A stretch of 15,837 nucleotides of DNA from an uncultured Lachnospiraceae bacterium (GCA_910584325.1 CAJTZH010000064.1:1-15837); one strand, 5' to 3'. Positions 7,126 to 13,598 are shown, numbered from the stretch's first letter. Translations and numbers: made by a program. Notes: generated by a model from the letters alone, not told the origin.

Positions 7126-7830
7126 TCAATTCCGGGCACATTTTCCGTCTAACAGCAATTTCTTCAGTCTTACTTTTGTCGGCAGCAACAGCAGTGCAAG
7201 CAGAATCGCATAAAATATCGGCAGCATGGCAACTCCCATGCTTGGAAAAATATCCTCCATATTGGTCTGTACCTTTGTCAGCAAAATAAATCCTGTGGCA
7301 AAAGACAACGCACCGGACAGCAAAAGGGCTGACAGCGCGGTTTTTATCGCCGTCAGTGCCCGTTTTACGACATTTTCACATACGGTTACCCTCTTTGCGT
7401 AACCAATCCCAAATGCCCTGAAAAAATCAGGTATCATGCCGGAAATATACAAAACAAGAACCGTTACCGCAAGAATATAGACAAAGGATACCGGATCCAG
7501 ATACCATGCAATATACCGGTATCCTTCGGTCAGTCCCAGCAGCGTAACGGCAAGAATGACAATCAAAAGCAAAAATCCGGTGAGAATCCCCGCCCTGCTT
7601 ATATACACATCTTCGGGAATGGTTTCCCCGCAAAGTAATTCGTTGACACTGATTTTCAATACCTCGCACAATTCCACCATAACGGAATTATCAGGCGCAC
7701 TCCTGCCGGTTTCCCACTTGCTTACTGTTTTATCCGACAGGTTCAGCCGCTCCGCAAGCTGCCTCTGCGTCAGCCCCTGTTTTTTTCTCATTCGTGCAAT
7801 AAAACTCCCCGTTTTCGTATAATCCATCAT
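7126..7830 (-). CDS. XRE-family transcriptional regulator with membrane-spanning C-terminus
   Basis: The N-terminal 70 or so residues form a clear helix-turn-helix of the XRE type: IARMRKKQGLTQRQLAERLN, then LSDKTVSKWETGRSAPDNSV and the LCEVLKISVNELLCGE end of the domain. The remaining part has four or five hydrophobic segments (about 80-102, 112-133, 163-187 and 200-220), so the regulator is probably anchored in the membrane. Such proteins are common in Clostridia beside ABC exporters and are thought to sense envelope stress or act as repressors. It starts six bases after the permease stop, so it is the last gene of that operon and may regulate it. The start is ATG at 7830 or 7827. The nearest purine-rich site (AAGGG) is rather far upstream, so coupling to the permease may help translation. 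Confidence 0.88.
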   Translation of the reverse strand: MMDYTKTGSFIARMRKKQGLTQRQLAERLNLSDKTVSKWETGRSAPDNSVMVELCEVLKISVNELLCGETIPEDVYISRAGILTGFLLLIVILAVTLLGLTEGYRYIAWYLDPVSFVYILAVTVLVLYISGMIPDFFRAFGIGYAKRVTVCENVVKRALTAIKTALSALLLSGALSFATGFILLTKVQTNMEDIFPSMGVAMLPIFYAILLALLLLPTKVRLKKLLLDGKCARN

Positions 7831-7835
7831 ATCTG

Positions 7836-8513
7836 CTACGATACCCTTTCCTGATTATTTTTCCATATCCCGCAGGCCGCCAAAAAGCCTACCGATAAAA
7901 TTAAAAAAAGCGCTGCAGCCACCATCCGTATACTCGGATAAATCGGCAGCTTAATCAATCCTATCCGCTCTGCCAGAGGACGCATCCATAACGGAAATAC
8001 ATATAATGATAAAGGAATGGCGGTTCCTGCTCCGGCAAAAACCGGTATCATAAAACGCCAGCAAACAACCTCTCTGATTTTTCCTGCTTCCATTCCGATT
8101 TGGCAAAACAGCATAAATTCATCTCTGCACTCAATATACATCCAACGCCTGAGTAATGCAAGCAGCAGCAAATAAATCAGTAAAAACAGACACATCAAAA
8201 ATACCAGAGGATAGAGCAGCTTTTTGACAAACCGCGTGTTATTTCTATCCACGGGTAAAAATTGAAATGCGTCAAAGCCCTCCGACAGTTTGTCTGCATA
8301 GATTTCTGCATTCTCCCCCTCCTTTAGTACAATTGAGTAATACCCTTCCGCCTGATTTTGGAAAAACGATTGTATATCCGGCGATATAATGCGTACAGAA
8401 TTTGCGTACTCTTTGTAGGACGCATAAATACCTACGACAAAAAGCGGACTTTCCGTCCCATTATGAAACAGCACCAGTTCATCGCCGATACCAATATGAT
8501 TTTTTTTTTGCAA
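7836..8513 (-). CDS. ABC transporter permease, C-terminal fragment after frameshift
   Basis: This frame holds the C-terminal third of an FtsX/MacB-type permease. It opens with GIGDELVLFHNG, an extracytoplasmic domain strand pattern, and then has three hydrophobic segments in the FtsX arrangement (about 96-118, 150-172 and 195-217). It ends six bases before the XRE gene. It has no proper start: the only candidate is a TTG (8513) just before the A run, without a convincing binding site. Removing one A from the run at 8500-8509 joins it in frame to the upstream fragment and gives a normal-looking sequence, MNFAKKNHIGIGDELVL. I therefore read it as the second half of one permease of about 750 residues. 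It would be made only through slippage or in cells with a different tract length. Confidence 0.8.
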   Translation of the reverse strand: MQKKNHIGIGDELVLFHNGTESPLFVVGIYASYKEYANSVRIISPDIQSFFQNQAEGYYSIVLKEGENAEIYADKLSEGFDAFQFLPVDRNNTRFVKKLLYPLVFLMCLFLLIYLLLLALLRRWMYIECRDEFMLFCQIGMEAGKIREVVCWRFMIPVFAGAGTAIPLSLYVFPLWMRPLAERIGLIKLPIYPSIRMVAAALFLILSVGFLAACGIWKNNQERVS

Positions 8514-10101
8514 AATTCATTCCTACAGCAGCCTCTCCGTCATTTTCCGGATTTCTTCCCGAAAGAAATACACCGGAAATCTTCTCCGGTATTTCCCGAT
8601 CAAAAATCTCGCCAAGGACATGCTTTGTCTGTCCGCTTTTCTCTATCCGGCAGTCCACATGATCAGACAAAGCCGCATAATAATAATCAACCTCGTCGTC
8701 ACCGTCCAATTTATCCAAAAGTCCGGATGTTCTCTCATCAGCATTTTCTTTTCTTGCCACAAAAATATCCATCTGCGCAATCCCCCAGTCTTCCAGATGG
8801 GAATCTGCATGCGCCACACCGTCTGTCAGATAAAAACTTGTCATTCCTATTACGCCAAGACTTAATGATAAAAATAATATCAATATTGTTTCCGTTTTTT
8901 GTCCCGCACATTTTTGAAGTCCAAGAGCAAAATATAAAAACTGCCTGTGTTTGAATAATAAGGTTCCTTTTCTACAGCGAACAGATGATTCTGTAACAGA
9001 ATATCCTGATACTTTGCGAAGGGTCTGCACCGTTGGAATCCATACTGCTATAGTCATAATGATGCATACTGCCGCCAAAAGAACGCTGCCGTATTCAGGT
9101 AAACCGCAAAAAGAAAAAATATTTGTTCCGATCTTCGCAAACATACCGTCCAGCCATCGCGTCATCACTGACACCGAGAGCATTGTTCCCAAAACGCATC
9201 CAAAAACAGCCGTGAGCAGACTTCTGATACAATAAATCAGACATATTCTCTCTTCCGCAAAGCCGATTGATTTCAATGCGGCAATGTCGTCTTTATCATT
9301 TTCCAATTCCATTCTGCTCAAAAGAACTGTCCAAATCATGACAACCACAAAAAGGAACAGGAAAATAAATACCGCAAATTCCTTCAGGATATCATAATGA
9401 AATAAAAAAGAATGCCTGATATCATTCATTGTGTATAACTCCCCTGAAAAGGGTTTCTTAAAATGTGTCTCGAAATCGTCTAAGAACATCTGCTCCTGTC
9501 CGTCGTCCACAGAAAGCCATAGCTGAGCAAAAAAACTTCCTTTATCGGAATTTCGTGTTAACTGCGTTAATTCACGCTGATTGATATAAAAATACGGAAT
9601 ATTATTTTCCGGCGCACTGTTTACCGGGTCAGCACACACCGATTCCACAGTAAATTCTGCCGTTTCACCGTTAATCAAAAGTCGGACTGTATCGCCTGAT
9701 TTTATTCCATAAACGGCGGAATTTATCATCACATGTCCGTATTCAGGCGCTGGCCGGGCAGCATCCCAAACAGCCAGATAGGCAAAATCCATTGTTGTGT
9801 TACTCAGTTCCACATGCTGAGCCAGATATCTTGTTCCCATTTCATATCGATTCACATAAGAAAGATTACGGATAAAATTTTCCAGCTCTGCTCTGTCAAT
9901 ATCTGTCTCTGCTATACTAACACAAAAATTCGGACCATCCGTTTTTTTATAAGACGCATCAAATGACGGCTTTAGCCCGAAATAAAGAAGTAATATGCTC
10001 ATCCCGAAAAACGCAAGGAAGAAACTGCCACAAAGCAGCATTCCCGTCTGTAATTTGCGGGAACGCAGCTTTGCCATAACGATAGTAATAACTGCTGTCA
10101 T
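8479..10101 (-). CDS. FtsX/MacB-type ABC transporter permease, N-terminal fragment (frameshifted)
   Basis: About 540 residues of an FtsX-type permease. It has an N-terminal membrane segment (GMLLCGSFFLAFFGMSILLL), a large extracytoplasmic domain, three hydrophobic segments of the first FtsX domain (with the ELENDKDDIAALKSIGF loop typical of the family), another membrane segment (TETILILFLSLSLGVIGM) and part of a second extracytoplasmic domain. It then runs through a run of ten A and stops after the aberrant KKKSYWYRR. The start is ATG 10101, two bases after the ATPase stop (TAAATATG), with GGAG upstream; an earlier in-frame ATG at 10128 lies inside the ATPase gene. Such permeases export or sense antimicrobial peptides or move lipoproteins; the substrate is unknown here. 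As written, the second half is out of frame, so this copy may be inactive or phase-variable. Confidence 0.85.
   Translation of the reverse strand: MTAVITIVMAKLRSRKLQTGMLLCGSFFLAFFGMSILLLYFGLKPSFDASYKKTDGPNFCVSIAETDIDRAELENFIRNLSYVNRYEMGTRYLAQHVELSNTTMDFAYLAVWDAARPAPEYGHVMINSAVYGIKSGDTVRLLINGETAEFTVESVCADPVNSAPENNIPYFYINQRELTQLTRNSDKGSFFAQLWLSVDDGQEQMFLDDFETHFKKPFSGELYTMNDIRHSFLFHYDILKEFAVFIFLFLFVVVMIWTVLLSRMELENDKDDIAALKSIGFAEERICLIYCIRSLLTAVFGCVLGTMLSVSVMTRWLDGMFAKIGTNIFSFCGLPEYGSVLLAAVCIIMTIAVWIPTVQTLRKVSGYSVTESSVRCRKGTLLFKHRQFLYFALGLQKCAGQKTETILILFLSLSLGVIGMTSFYLTDGVAHADSHLEDWGIAQMDIFVARKENADERTSGLLDKLDGDDEVDYYYAALSDHVDCRIEKSGQTKHVLGEIFDREIPEKISGVFLSGRNPENDGEAAVGMNFAKKKSYWYRR
8500..8509 (-). 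other. A10 homopolymer frameshift point in the permease gene
   Basis: On the coding strand ten consecutive A follow GC in GCA AAA AAA AAA TCA, and the frame ends 15 bases after the TCA codon. With nine A the frame reads on through NHIGIGDELVL into the downstream 226-residue frame. Such A runs are known sites of replication slippage, RNA polymerase slippage and sequencing error. The sequence alone cannot say which applies. Confidence 0.85.
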
Positions 10102-10103
10102 AT

Positions 10104-10877
10104 TTACCACATCTCCTTTTTCTTGCATTCTTCTAACAATTCGTAAATTTGGGTTTCTCTTGCCCGTCTTTTATCCCTGTCATATTCTCCGAATTCCAGT
10201 ACTCCGTCAATCCGTCCATTATGTATAGCAAATACTTTATTTCCCTTGGCTGCCGCCTCTATATCATGAGTCACCATAACAATACTCTGCCCTTTGGCAT
10301 GAAATAAAAGCAGCATGTCAAGAATCTGCCTTCCCGATACAATATCAAGACTGCCTGTCGGTTCGTCCAGTAACAGAAGCTTCGGTTTGTTAATCAGCGC
10401 TCTTGCAATGGCAGCCTTTTGTCTTTGTCCCCCTGACAATTCATCAGGAAATTTATTTTTATGACTGTCAAGCCCGAGATATTTGAGCCACAAAAGACTG
10501 CGCTTATCCACAATCCGTTTTTGCTCATACAAATACCCCGGCAGTGACACATTGCAAAGAATATTCAAATCATCAATCAGATTACTCTGCTGACAGACAT
10601 ATCCTGCCTCACACCCCCGGTACCTCGCGCGCTGCCGTTCTGTCATATTCCATAGACTTCTGCCTTCCCAAAAAATGGTTCCCGAATCCGGTTTCATTTG
10701 CCCTGCAAGCAGGTATAGCAGACTGCTCTTTCCCGAACCCGACGGTCCGATAATAGAAATAAAGTCTCCTTTTACAATCTCCAGACTTGTATGGTCTACG
10801 GCAGCACATGATAATTCCCCCGTCTGATAGACTTTACTTAAATTTTCTGCCCGTAATAAAACAGGTTGTTCTTCCAT
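10104..10877 (-). CDS. ABC transporter ATP-binding protein (MacB/LolD type)
   Basis: The 257-residue ATPase has every motif of an ABC nucleotide-binding domain: Walker A GPSGSGKSS (about 43-51), Q-loop CQQSNLIDDL (about 94-103), signature LSGGQRQKAAIARAL (about 147-161), Walker B LLLLDEPTGSLD (about 167-178) and the H-loop VMVTHDIEAA. The sequence matches the LolD/MacB/BceA group that pairs with FtsX-type permeases, as here: the permease starts two bases after the stop. It acts on the inner face of the membrane. The ATG at 10877 follows AGGGAGGG. It is the first gene of a three-gene operon (ATPase, split permease, XRE regulator). Export or sensing of an antimicrobial peptide or similar is plausible from the family, but no substrate is shown. 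Confidence 0.93.
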   Translation of the reverse strand: MEEQPVLLRAENLSKVYQTGELSCAAVDHTSLEIVKGDFISIIGPSGSGKSSLLYLLAGQMKPDSGTIFWEGRSLWNMTERQRARYRGCEAGYVCQQSNLIDDLNILCNVSLPGYLYEQKRIVDKRSLLWLKYLGLDSHKNKFPDELSGGQRQKAAIARALINKPKLLLLDEPTGSLDIVSGRQILDMLLLFHAKGQSIVMVTHDIEAAAKGNKVFAIHNGRIDGVLEFGEYDRDKRRARETQIYELLEECKKKEMW

Positions 10878-10901
10878 AAAATGTCCCTCCCTGATTTTGT
10901 T

Positions 10902-10938
10902 TTTTGCTAACTATAGCAAAACCGGTTCAAAAAAGGAA
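10902..10938 (-). promoter_or_regulatory. candidate promoter with overlapping inverted repeat, ABC operon
   Basis: TGCTATAGT (10918-10910) is an extended -10 element, with only a weak -35 match (TTCCTT, 10938-10933). A perfect inverted repeat TTTTGCTA-acta-TAGCAAAA (10902-10921) covers the -10 box and would be well placed as an operator, for example for the XRE protein of the operon. The start site would be near 10903, 26 bases before the ATPase ATG. The promoter call is moderate and the operator role is inference. Confidence 0.5.
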
Positions 10939-10993
10939 CATCCTATTCGTAGAATCGGTATCGGAATAAGAGAATTACCTTTTAAGGAACACC

Positions 10994-11033
10994 AAAAGCC
11001 TGCTGCACCTATTAGATGGCACAGCAGGCTTTT
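10994..11033. terminator. bidirectional intrinsic terminator
   Basis: The arms AAAAGCCTGCTG (10994-11005) and CAGCAGGCTTTT (11022-11033) are perfectly complementary over 12 bases with a 16-base loop. Because the stem ends in A/T on both strands it can terminate either way. On the minus strand it ends the antitoxin/toxin-remnant transcript. Between it and the ATPase gene (10878-10993) there are only the promoter signals described and a repeated AAGGAACA (10933-10940 and 10984-10991). Confidence 0.8.
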
Positions 11034-11064
11034 ATGATAGTTATTTTATTATCGGTTATATTCC

Positions 11065-11149
11065 TCAAATTAAAGTAGATCTACTTGTTGATTTAATATC
11101 CAAAATCGCATCTTTGGATATTACAATTTTATATATTTTTTTCAGGCAT
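11065..11149 (-). pseudogene. RelE/ParE-family toxin remnant, N-terminal part only
   Basis: Right after the antitoxin stop a frame reads KKIYKIVISKDAILDIKSTSR and then stops four residues later at 11065. The pattern of a basic start, a Y-K-I-V-I-S strand and D-A-x-L-D-I-K resembles the first 20 residues of RelE/ParE toxins, which are normally around 90-100 residues. An ATG overlaps the antitoxin stop (TAATG, 11149-11147) as expected for such pairs, but it is out of frame by one base at a run of seven A; in the toxin frame only a CTG (11145) is available. Homology fades at a 14-bp perfect palindrome AAGTAGATCTACTT (11073-11086). The remnant cannot encode an active RNase. The identification is from motif recall and a short stretch, so moderate. 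Confidence 0.55.
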
Positions 11150-11319
11150 TATATTTTGTCAACTTCCTCCCAAGCTTCATCAATCGTATAAACATCGCCT
11201 TTTTTCATGCTCTCTATTCCTTTGGAGAGTTTGTCATATAACGCGCCTATGGCTGCTTTTTCGGAATATTCAGTTTTCAGGATTTCCTCATTTCTGATTG
11301 TCTGTGCTACAGGTGCCAT
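11149..11319 (-). CDS. small RelB-like antitoxin, 56 aa, orphaned
   Basis: ATG at 11319 follows GGGGAAG at a good distance, and a well-formed promoter lies just upstream. The product begins MAPVAQTIRNEEILKTEYSE and ends MKKGDVYTIDEAWEEVDKI. It is a small acidic protein with the terminal S-M-K-K-G-D-x-Y-x-x-D-E-A helix common in RelB/Phd-like antitoxins of Firmicutes. A RelE-like reading frame follows directly but is broken, so the antitoxin appears to have lost its toxin. A 5-bp-arm inverted repeat inside the promoter could be its autoregulatory operator. A strong terminator lies downstream at 10994-11033. The gene is well supported by its signals; the family assignment is an inference from the tail motif and context. 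Confidence 0.7.
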   Translation of the reverse strand: MAPVAQTIRNEEILKTEYSEKAAIGALYDKLSKGIESMKKGDVYTIDEAWEEVDKI

Positions 11320-11346
11320 AGTATCACTTCCCCGATTGTTGACTTT

Positions 11347-11376
11347 ATTATACGTTATTTCGTATCAATCTATCAA
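11347..11376 (-). promoter_or_regulatory. antitoxin promoter with internal inverted repeat
   Basis: TTGATA (11376-11371) and TATAAT (11352-11347) are 18 bases apart. Between them ATACG-ttattt-CGTAT (11350-11365) forms an inverted repeat overlapping the -10 box, a typical place for an antitoxin to bind and repress its own gene. The start site would be near 11340, about 20 bases before the ATG. Confidence 0.6.
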
Positions 11377-11442
11377 CAGATATTCCACAAATTTTCTTTG
11401 AGGACACTACATTGGGTATTTTTCTGAAAATGTTAAAATACG

Positions 11443-11805
11443 TTGCTTGTGGCAACGGGCAGTTTAGCCTACAATAGAAGTGAAAATCGAAAGGAGGCTG
11501 ATACTTTAAAAGCCATTTCCGAAAAACTGGAGGTGATAAACTTACAACTGGCACAAAAGAAAAGCACAAGAAGAAAATTTATTCATTGGCTGCTTATTAC
11601 GTTATGCGCAGGCATAGTAATAGTTTTTGCAATCTTACCGGCATTAGAAAGTCCTTACTTAGGGTGGGATTATAGTGACCCCGAAACCGCTGTTCTCGCA
11701 ACAGCAGTTCACTCATTTGAATGGCTGTTTGTCAGAGCAGCACCGATTATCCTTATTGGTGCAGTCATTGGCATTTTCTTAACACGGAAGAAAAATTCTT
11801 TTTGA
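11443..11805 (+). CDS. small two-membrane-segment protein, start codon doubtful
   Basis: The frame from TTG 11443 gives 120 residues: a hydrophilic helix (KAISEKLEVINLQLAQKKS), a membrane segment (WLLITLCAGIVIVFAILPAL), a loop SPYLGWDYSDPETAV, and a second membrane segment (APIILIGAVIGIFL) ending RKKNSF. The helix-plus-membrane layout resembles the tail of membrane-anchored XRE regulators, so this could be a tail without its DNA-binding head. The first 20 codons are doubtful: a promoter-like TTGTGG-17-TACAAT (11447-11475) and AAAGGAGG (11490-11497) lie inside them. The codon eight bases after GGAGG is TTA (11506), not a start, which suggests a lost TTG. No other in-frame start has a good site. 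It is probably not expressed as annotated. It sits among other broken genes, and I assign no function. Confidence 0.5.
   Translation: MLVATGSLAYNRSENRKEADTLKAISEKLEVINLQLAQKKSTRRKFIHWLLITLCAGIVIVFAILPALESPYLGWDYSDPETAVLATAVHSFEWLFVRAAPIILIGAVIGIFLTRKKNSF
11447..11475 (+). promoter_or_regulatory. candidate promoter for the two-membrane-segment protein
   Basis: TTGTGG (11447-11452) and TACAAT (11470-11475) are spaced by 17 bases. A start near 11482 would place AAAGGAGG (11490-11497) in a short leader. The match to consensus is fair. It would make the TTG at 11443 useless as a start because it lies upstream of the transcript. Confidence 0.4.
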
Positions 11806-11906
11806 AAAATTTAAAATGAGCAATTTTATACAATCCTAAGAGCCTCCATAATCGTATCATACTATTATGCATACCAATGCAAATAAACGATTAAGGAGAG
11901 TAAGAA

Positions 11907-12206
11907 ATGGATTATCAGAATTTATTTGAGCAGTTCGACAAGGCAGGTAAGTTGGTTTTGCCAAGCACGGAAATTTCTTTCGCAGATATTTTGTGGTCTA
12001 AGCATCCCGCCTTTGAGGGAGTGGAGTTAAAACATATCGTTACTTCCGGGCAAACGGATGGACAATTCAGCTATCATCTTGTGAGAATTGCCCCAAACAA
12101 AAAAATCGGAAACCATGTTCATAAGACACAATTAGAAACCCATGAAGTGACTGCCGGAAACGAAGGCTTGTATATTTTCGCAAAATTTATGCCGGCATTG
12201 AATTAG
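11907..12206 (+). CDS. cupin-domain protein, internally deleted
   Basis: ATG at 11907 follows GGAGAG at seven bases. The first 80 residues look like an intact cupin start: WSKHPAFEGVELKHIVTS, then SYHLVRIAPNKKIGNHVHKTQLETHEV, where the two histidines and the glutamate fit the first metal-binding cupin motif. The product then jumps to TAGNEGLYIFAKFMPALN. That ending is typical of the very end of the fold, after the second motif with its own P-H-E-V. About 30 to 40 residues appear to be missing: 99 residues versus roughly 130 for complete relatives as I recall them. The likely cause is recombination between two HEV-coding stretches. Without the second motif the barrel should not close, so it is probably non-functional. 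It faces a truncated AraC regulator. Confidence 0.6.
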   Translation: MDYQNLFEQFDKAGKLVLPSTEISFADILWSKHPAFEGVELKHIVTSGQTDGQFSYHLVRIAPNKKIGNHVHKTQLETHEVTAGNEGLYIFAKFMPALN

Positions 12207-12217
12207 CCAAAATCACG

Positions 12218-12724
12218 TTATATCAATATTCTGCAGGAAATTTTATAAACAGTGGGTGTCAGCCCGACATATCTCTCAAAATATTTTATAAAATGGCTTT
12301 GGTCACAAAAACCAGTGGTCAAAGCCACTTCTGTTATGCTGTCAGTATTGTTTAACATATGTTGCGCTTTACGGACACGGTTCTGAATTTGAAATTGGTG
12401 CGGCGTCAAACCGACAGCTTGTTTAAAACTTCTAATAAAGTGATATTTGCTAATGTACAAAGAGTGCGCCATTTCATCAATGCCTAATTTCCTTTCGGGA
12501 TAACACTCTATTTGTCTTTTTGCCGAATTAGTAAATGATTCGTCAGAATACGAAAGAGACACATTATCCAAGGAATCTAAACAATTTAACAACCGAATGG
12601 TTTGGGTTTCGGTCAACTCCAATTCACCGGTAGCAGCAAACAAATGACGGATATTGTTTTTGATTTCATCTTTGCTCTGTTTATTGATGATGTACTTCCG
12701 TTTGTCTGTAAGGAAAAAGGGATA
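12218..12724 (-). pseudogene. AraC-family transcriptional regulator, N-terminally truncated
   Basis: The frame is open from 12724 with no plausible start codon and binding site; the first TTG (12643) has none. The C-terminal 95 residues form a complete AraC DNA-binding domain with two helix-turn-helix units: GIDEMAHSLYISKYHFIRSFKQAVGLTPHQF and, after RVRKAQHMLNN, SITEVALTTGFCDQSHFIKYFERYVGLTP. Upstream there are about 75 residues of linker (KRKYIINKQSKDEIKNNIRH and LTETQTIRLLNCLDSL). The N-terminal ligand-binding cupin domain expected in this family (about 120-150 residues) is absent: the frame begins within the tpiA terminator. It is a remnant created by a deletion that fused it to the 3' end of the glycolytic cluster. 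It converges on the damaged cupin gene 11 bases away. Confidence 0.8.
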
Positions 12725-12757
12725 TCAACGGCTTACATTCCTTTAATATCCCTTTTT
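12714..12757 (-). terminator. terminator of the glycolytic cluster
   Basis: The arms AAAAAGGGATAT (12714-12725) and ATATCCCTTTTT (12746-12757) are perfectly complementary over 12 bases with a 20-base loop. On the minus strand the stem ends in a T run 34 bases after the tpiA stop. The hairpin is symmetrical, so it may also stop plus-strand transcription. Confidence 0.85.
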
Positions 12758-12791
12758 ACTGCATTTTAAACTATCAGATTTTGAGAACAAC

Positions 12792-13541
12792 TTATTTGTT
12801 ATAATTGACAATCTTCGCAAAATCTGTCTTGAGACTCGCACCGCCGACTAAACCGCCGTCAATATCCGCCATCGCAAATAAACCCGCCGCATTGTCTGCC
12901 GTCACGCTGCCGCCATAAAGAATCCTGATGGAATCCGCAAGTTCCTGACCATACAATTCTTTCATCAACAGGCGAATCTGCGCGCATACATCCTCAGCCT
13001 GCTCGTTTGTGGCAACTTTTCCTGTTCCGATTGCCCAAATCGGCTCATATGCAATTACGACCTTTTGTACCTGCTCTGCATTCAGTCCCTTTAACGCTGT
13101 TTTAAGCTGGATTCTGATATGGTCGTATGTAATTCCCTCTTCTCTTTGCTTTAATGTCTCACCGCAGCATAAAATCGGCGTAATTCCATACTCAAGCGCT
13201 TTTACAACTTTCTTGTTTACGGTGTCGTTTGTCTCCGCGAAATATTCCCTTCTCTCCGAATGCCCGATTACCACATACTCTACGCCTGCGTCAGAGAGCA
13301 TTCCCGGCGCAACTTCCCCCGTATATGCGCCCTTATCCTCAAAATACATGTTTTGCGCGCCAACTTTAATATTGGTTCCTTCTACAGCCTGCTTAACTGG
13401 TATAATGTCAATTAACGGCACGCAGACTACTATGTCTACGTCGGCGTTTTCCACAAGCGGTTTTAATTCCACCAAAAACTGTACCGCCTCGGAAGGCGTC
13501 TTATTCATTTTCCAATTTCCTGCAATAAATTTCTTCCTCAT
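12792..13541 (-). CDS. tpiA: triose-phosphate isomerase
   Basis: TpiA interconverts dihydroxyacetone phosphate and glyceraldehyde 3-phosphate in glycolysis. All catalytic elements are visible: Lys11 in AGNWKMN, His94 in VIGHSERREYF, Glu166 in VIAYEPIWAIGTGK, whose following residues are the mobile loop, and the phosphate-binding ILYGGSV and GGLVGGASL. The 249-residue length is standard. GGAGGG lies nine bases upstream of the ATG at 13541. It is the last gene of gap-pgk-tpiA on the minus strand. A 189-base spacer with several hairpins and a TGTGA-N6-TCACA palindrome separates it from pgk, so it may have separate control. It is intact and unremarkable as a protein. Confidence 0.98.
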   Translation of the reverse strand: MRKKFIAGNWKMNKTPSEAVQFLVELKPLVENADVDIVVCVPLIDIIPVKQAVEGTNIKVGAQNMYFEDKGAYTGEVAPGMLSDAGVEYVVIGHSERREYFAETNDTVNKKVVKALEYGITPILCCGETLKQREEGITYDHIRIQLKTALKGLNAEQVQKVVIAYEPIWAIGTGKVATNEQAEDVCAQIRLLMKELYGQELADSIRILYGGSVTADNAAGLFAMADIDGGLVGGASLKTDFAKIVNYNK

Positions 13542-13580
13542 AGTAAAACCCTCCTGTTTTTAGTATTCCGTCATATTTGT

Positions 13581-13598
13581 ATGTGAAATTTTTCACAT
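13581..13598. promoter_or_regulatory. perfect TGTGA-N6-TCACA palindrome upstream of tpiA (Crp/Fnr-type site candidate)
   Basis: ATGTGAAATTTTTCACAT is symmetric over 16 of 18 positions. It matches the consensus TGTGA-N6-TCACA recognised by Crp and by Bacillus Fnr-type regulators. It lies 40 bases before the tpiA ATG. I see no convincing promoter around it, so it may instead be a hairpin in the pgk-tpiA transcript. Confidence 0.4.

Noticed and set aside
8358..8954. Plus-strand open frame of 198 codons across the permease frameshift
   Set aside because: It is antisense to clear permease coding sequence with no start signals.
11806..11906. Possible promoter or operator for the cupin gene (TTGAAA with TACAAT; repeated ATGCA)
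   Set aside because: The spacing is too long (about 21 bases) and the repeat is short, so neither is convincing.
13009..13563. Plus-strand open frame of 184 codons opposite tpiA
   Set aside because: It is antisense to an unmistakable tpiA and has no binding site.
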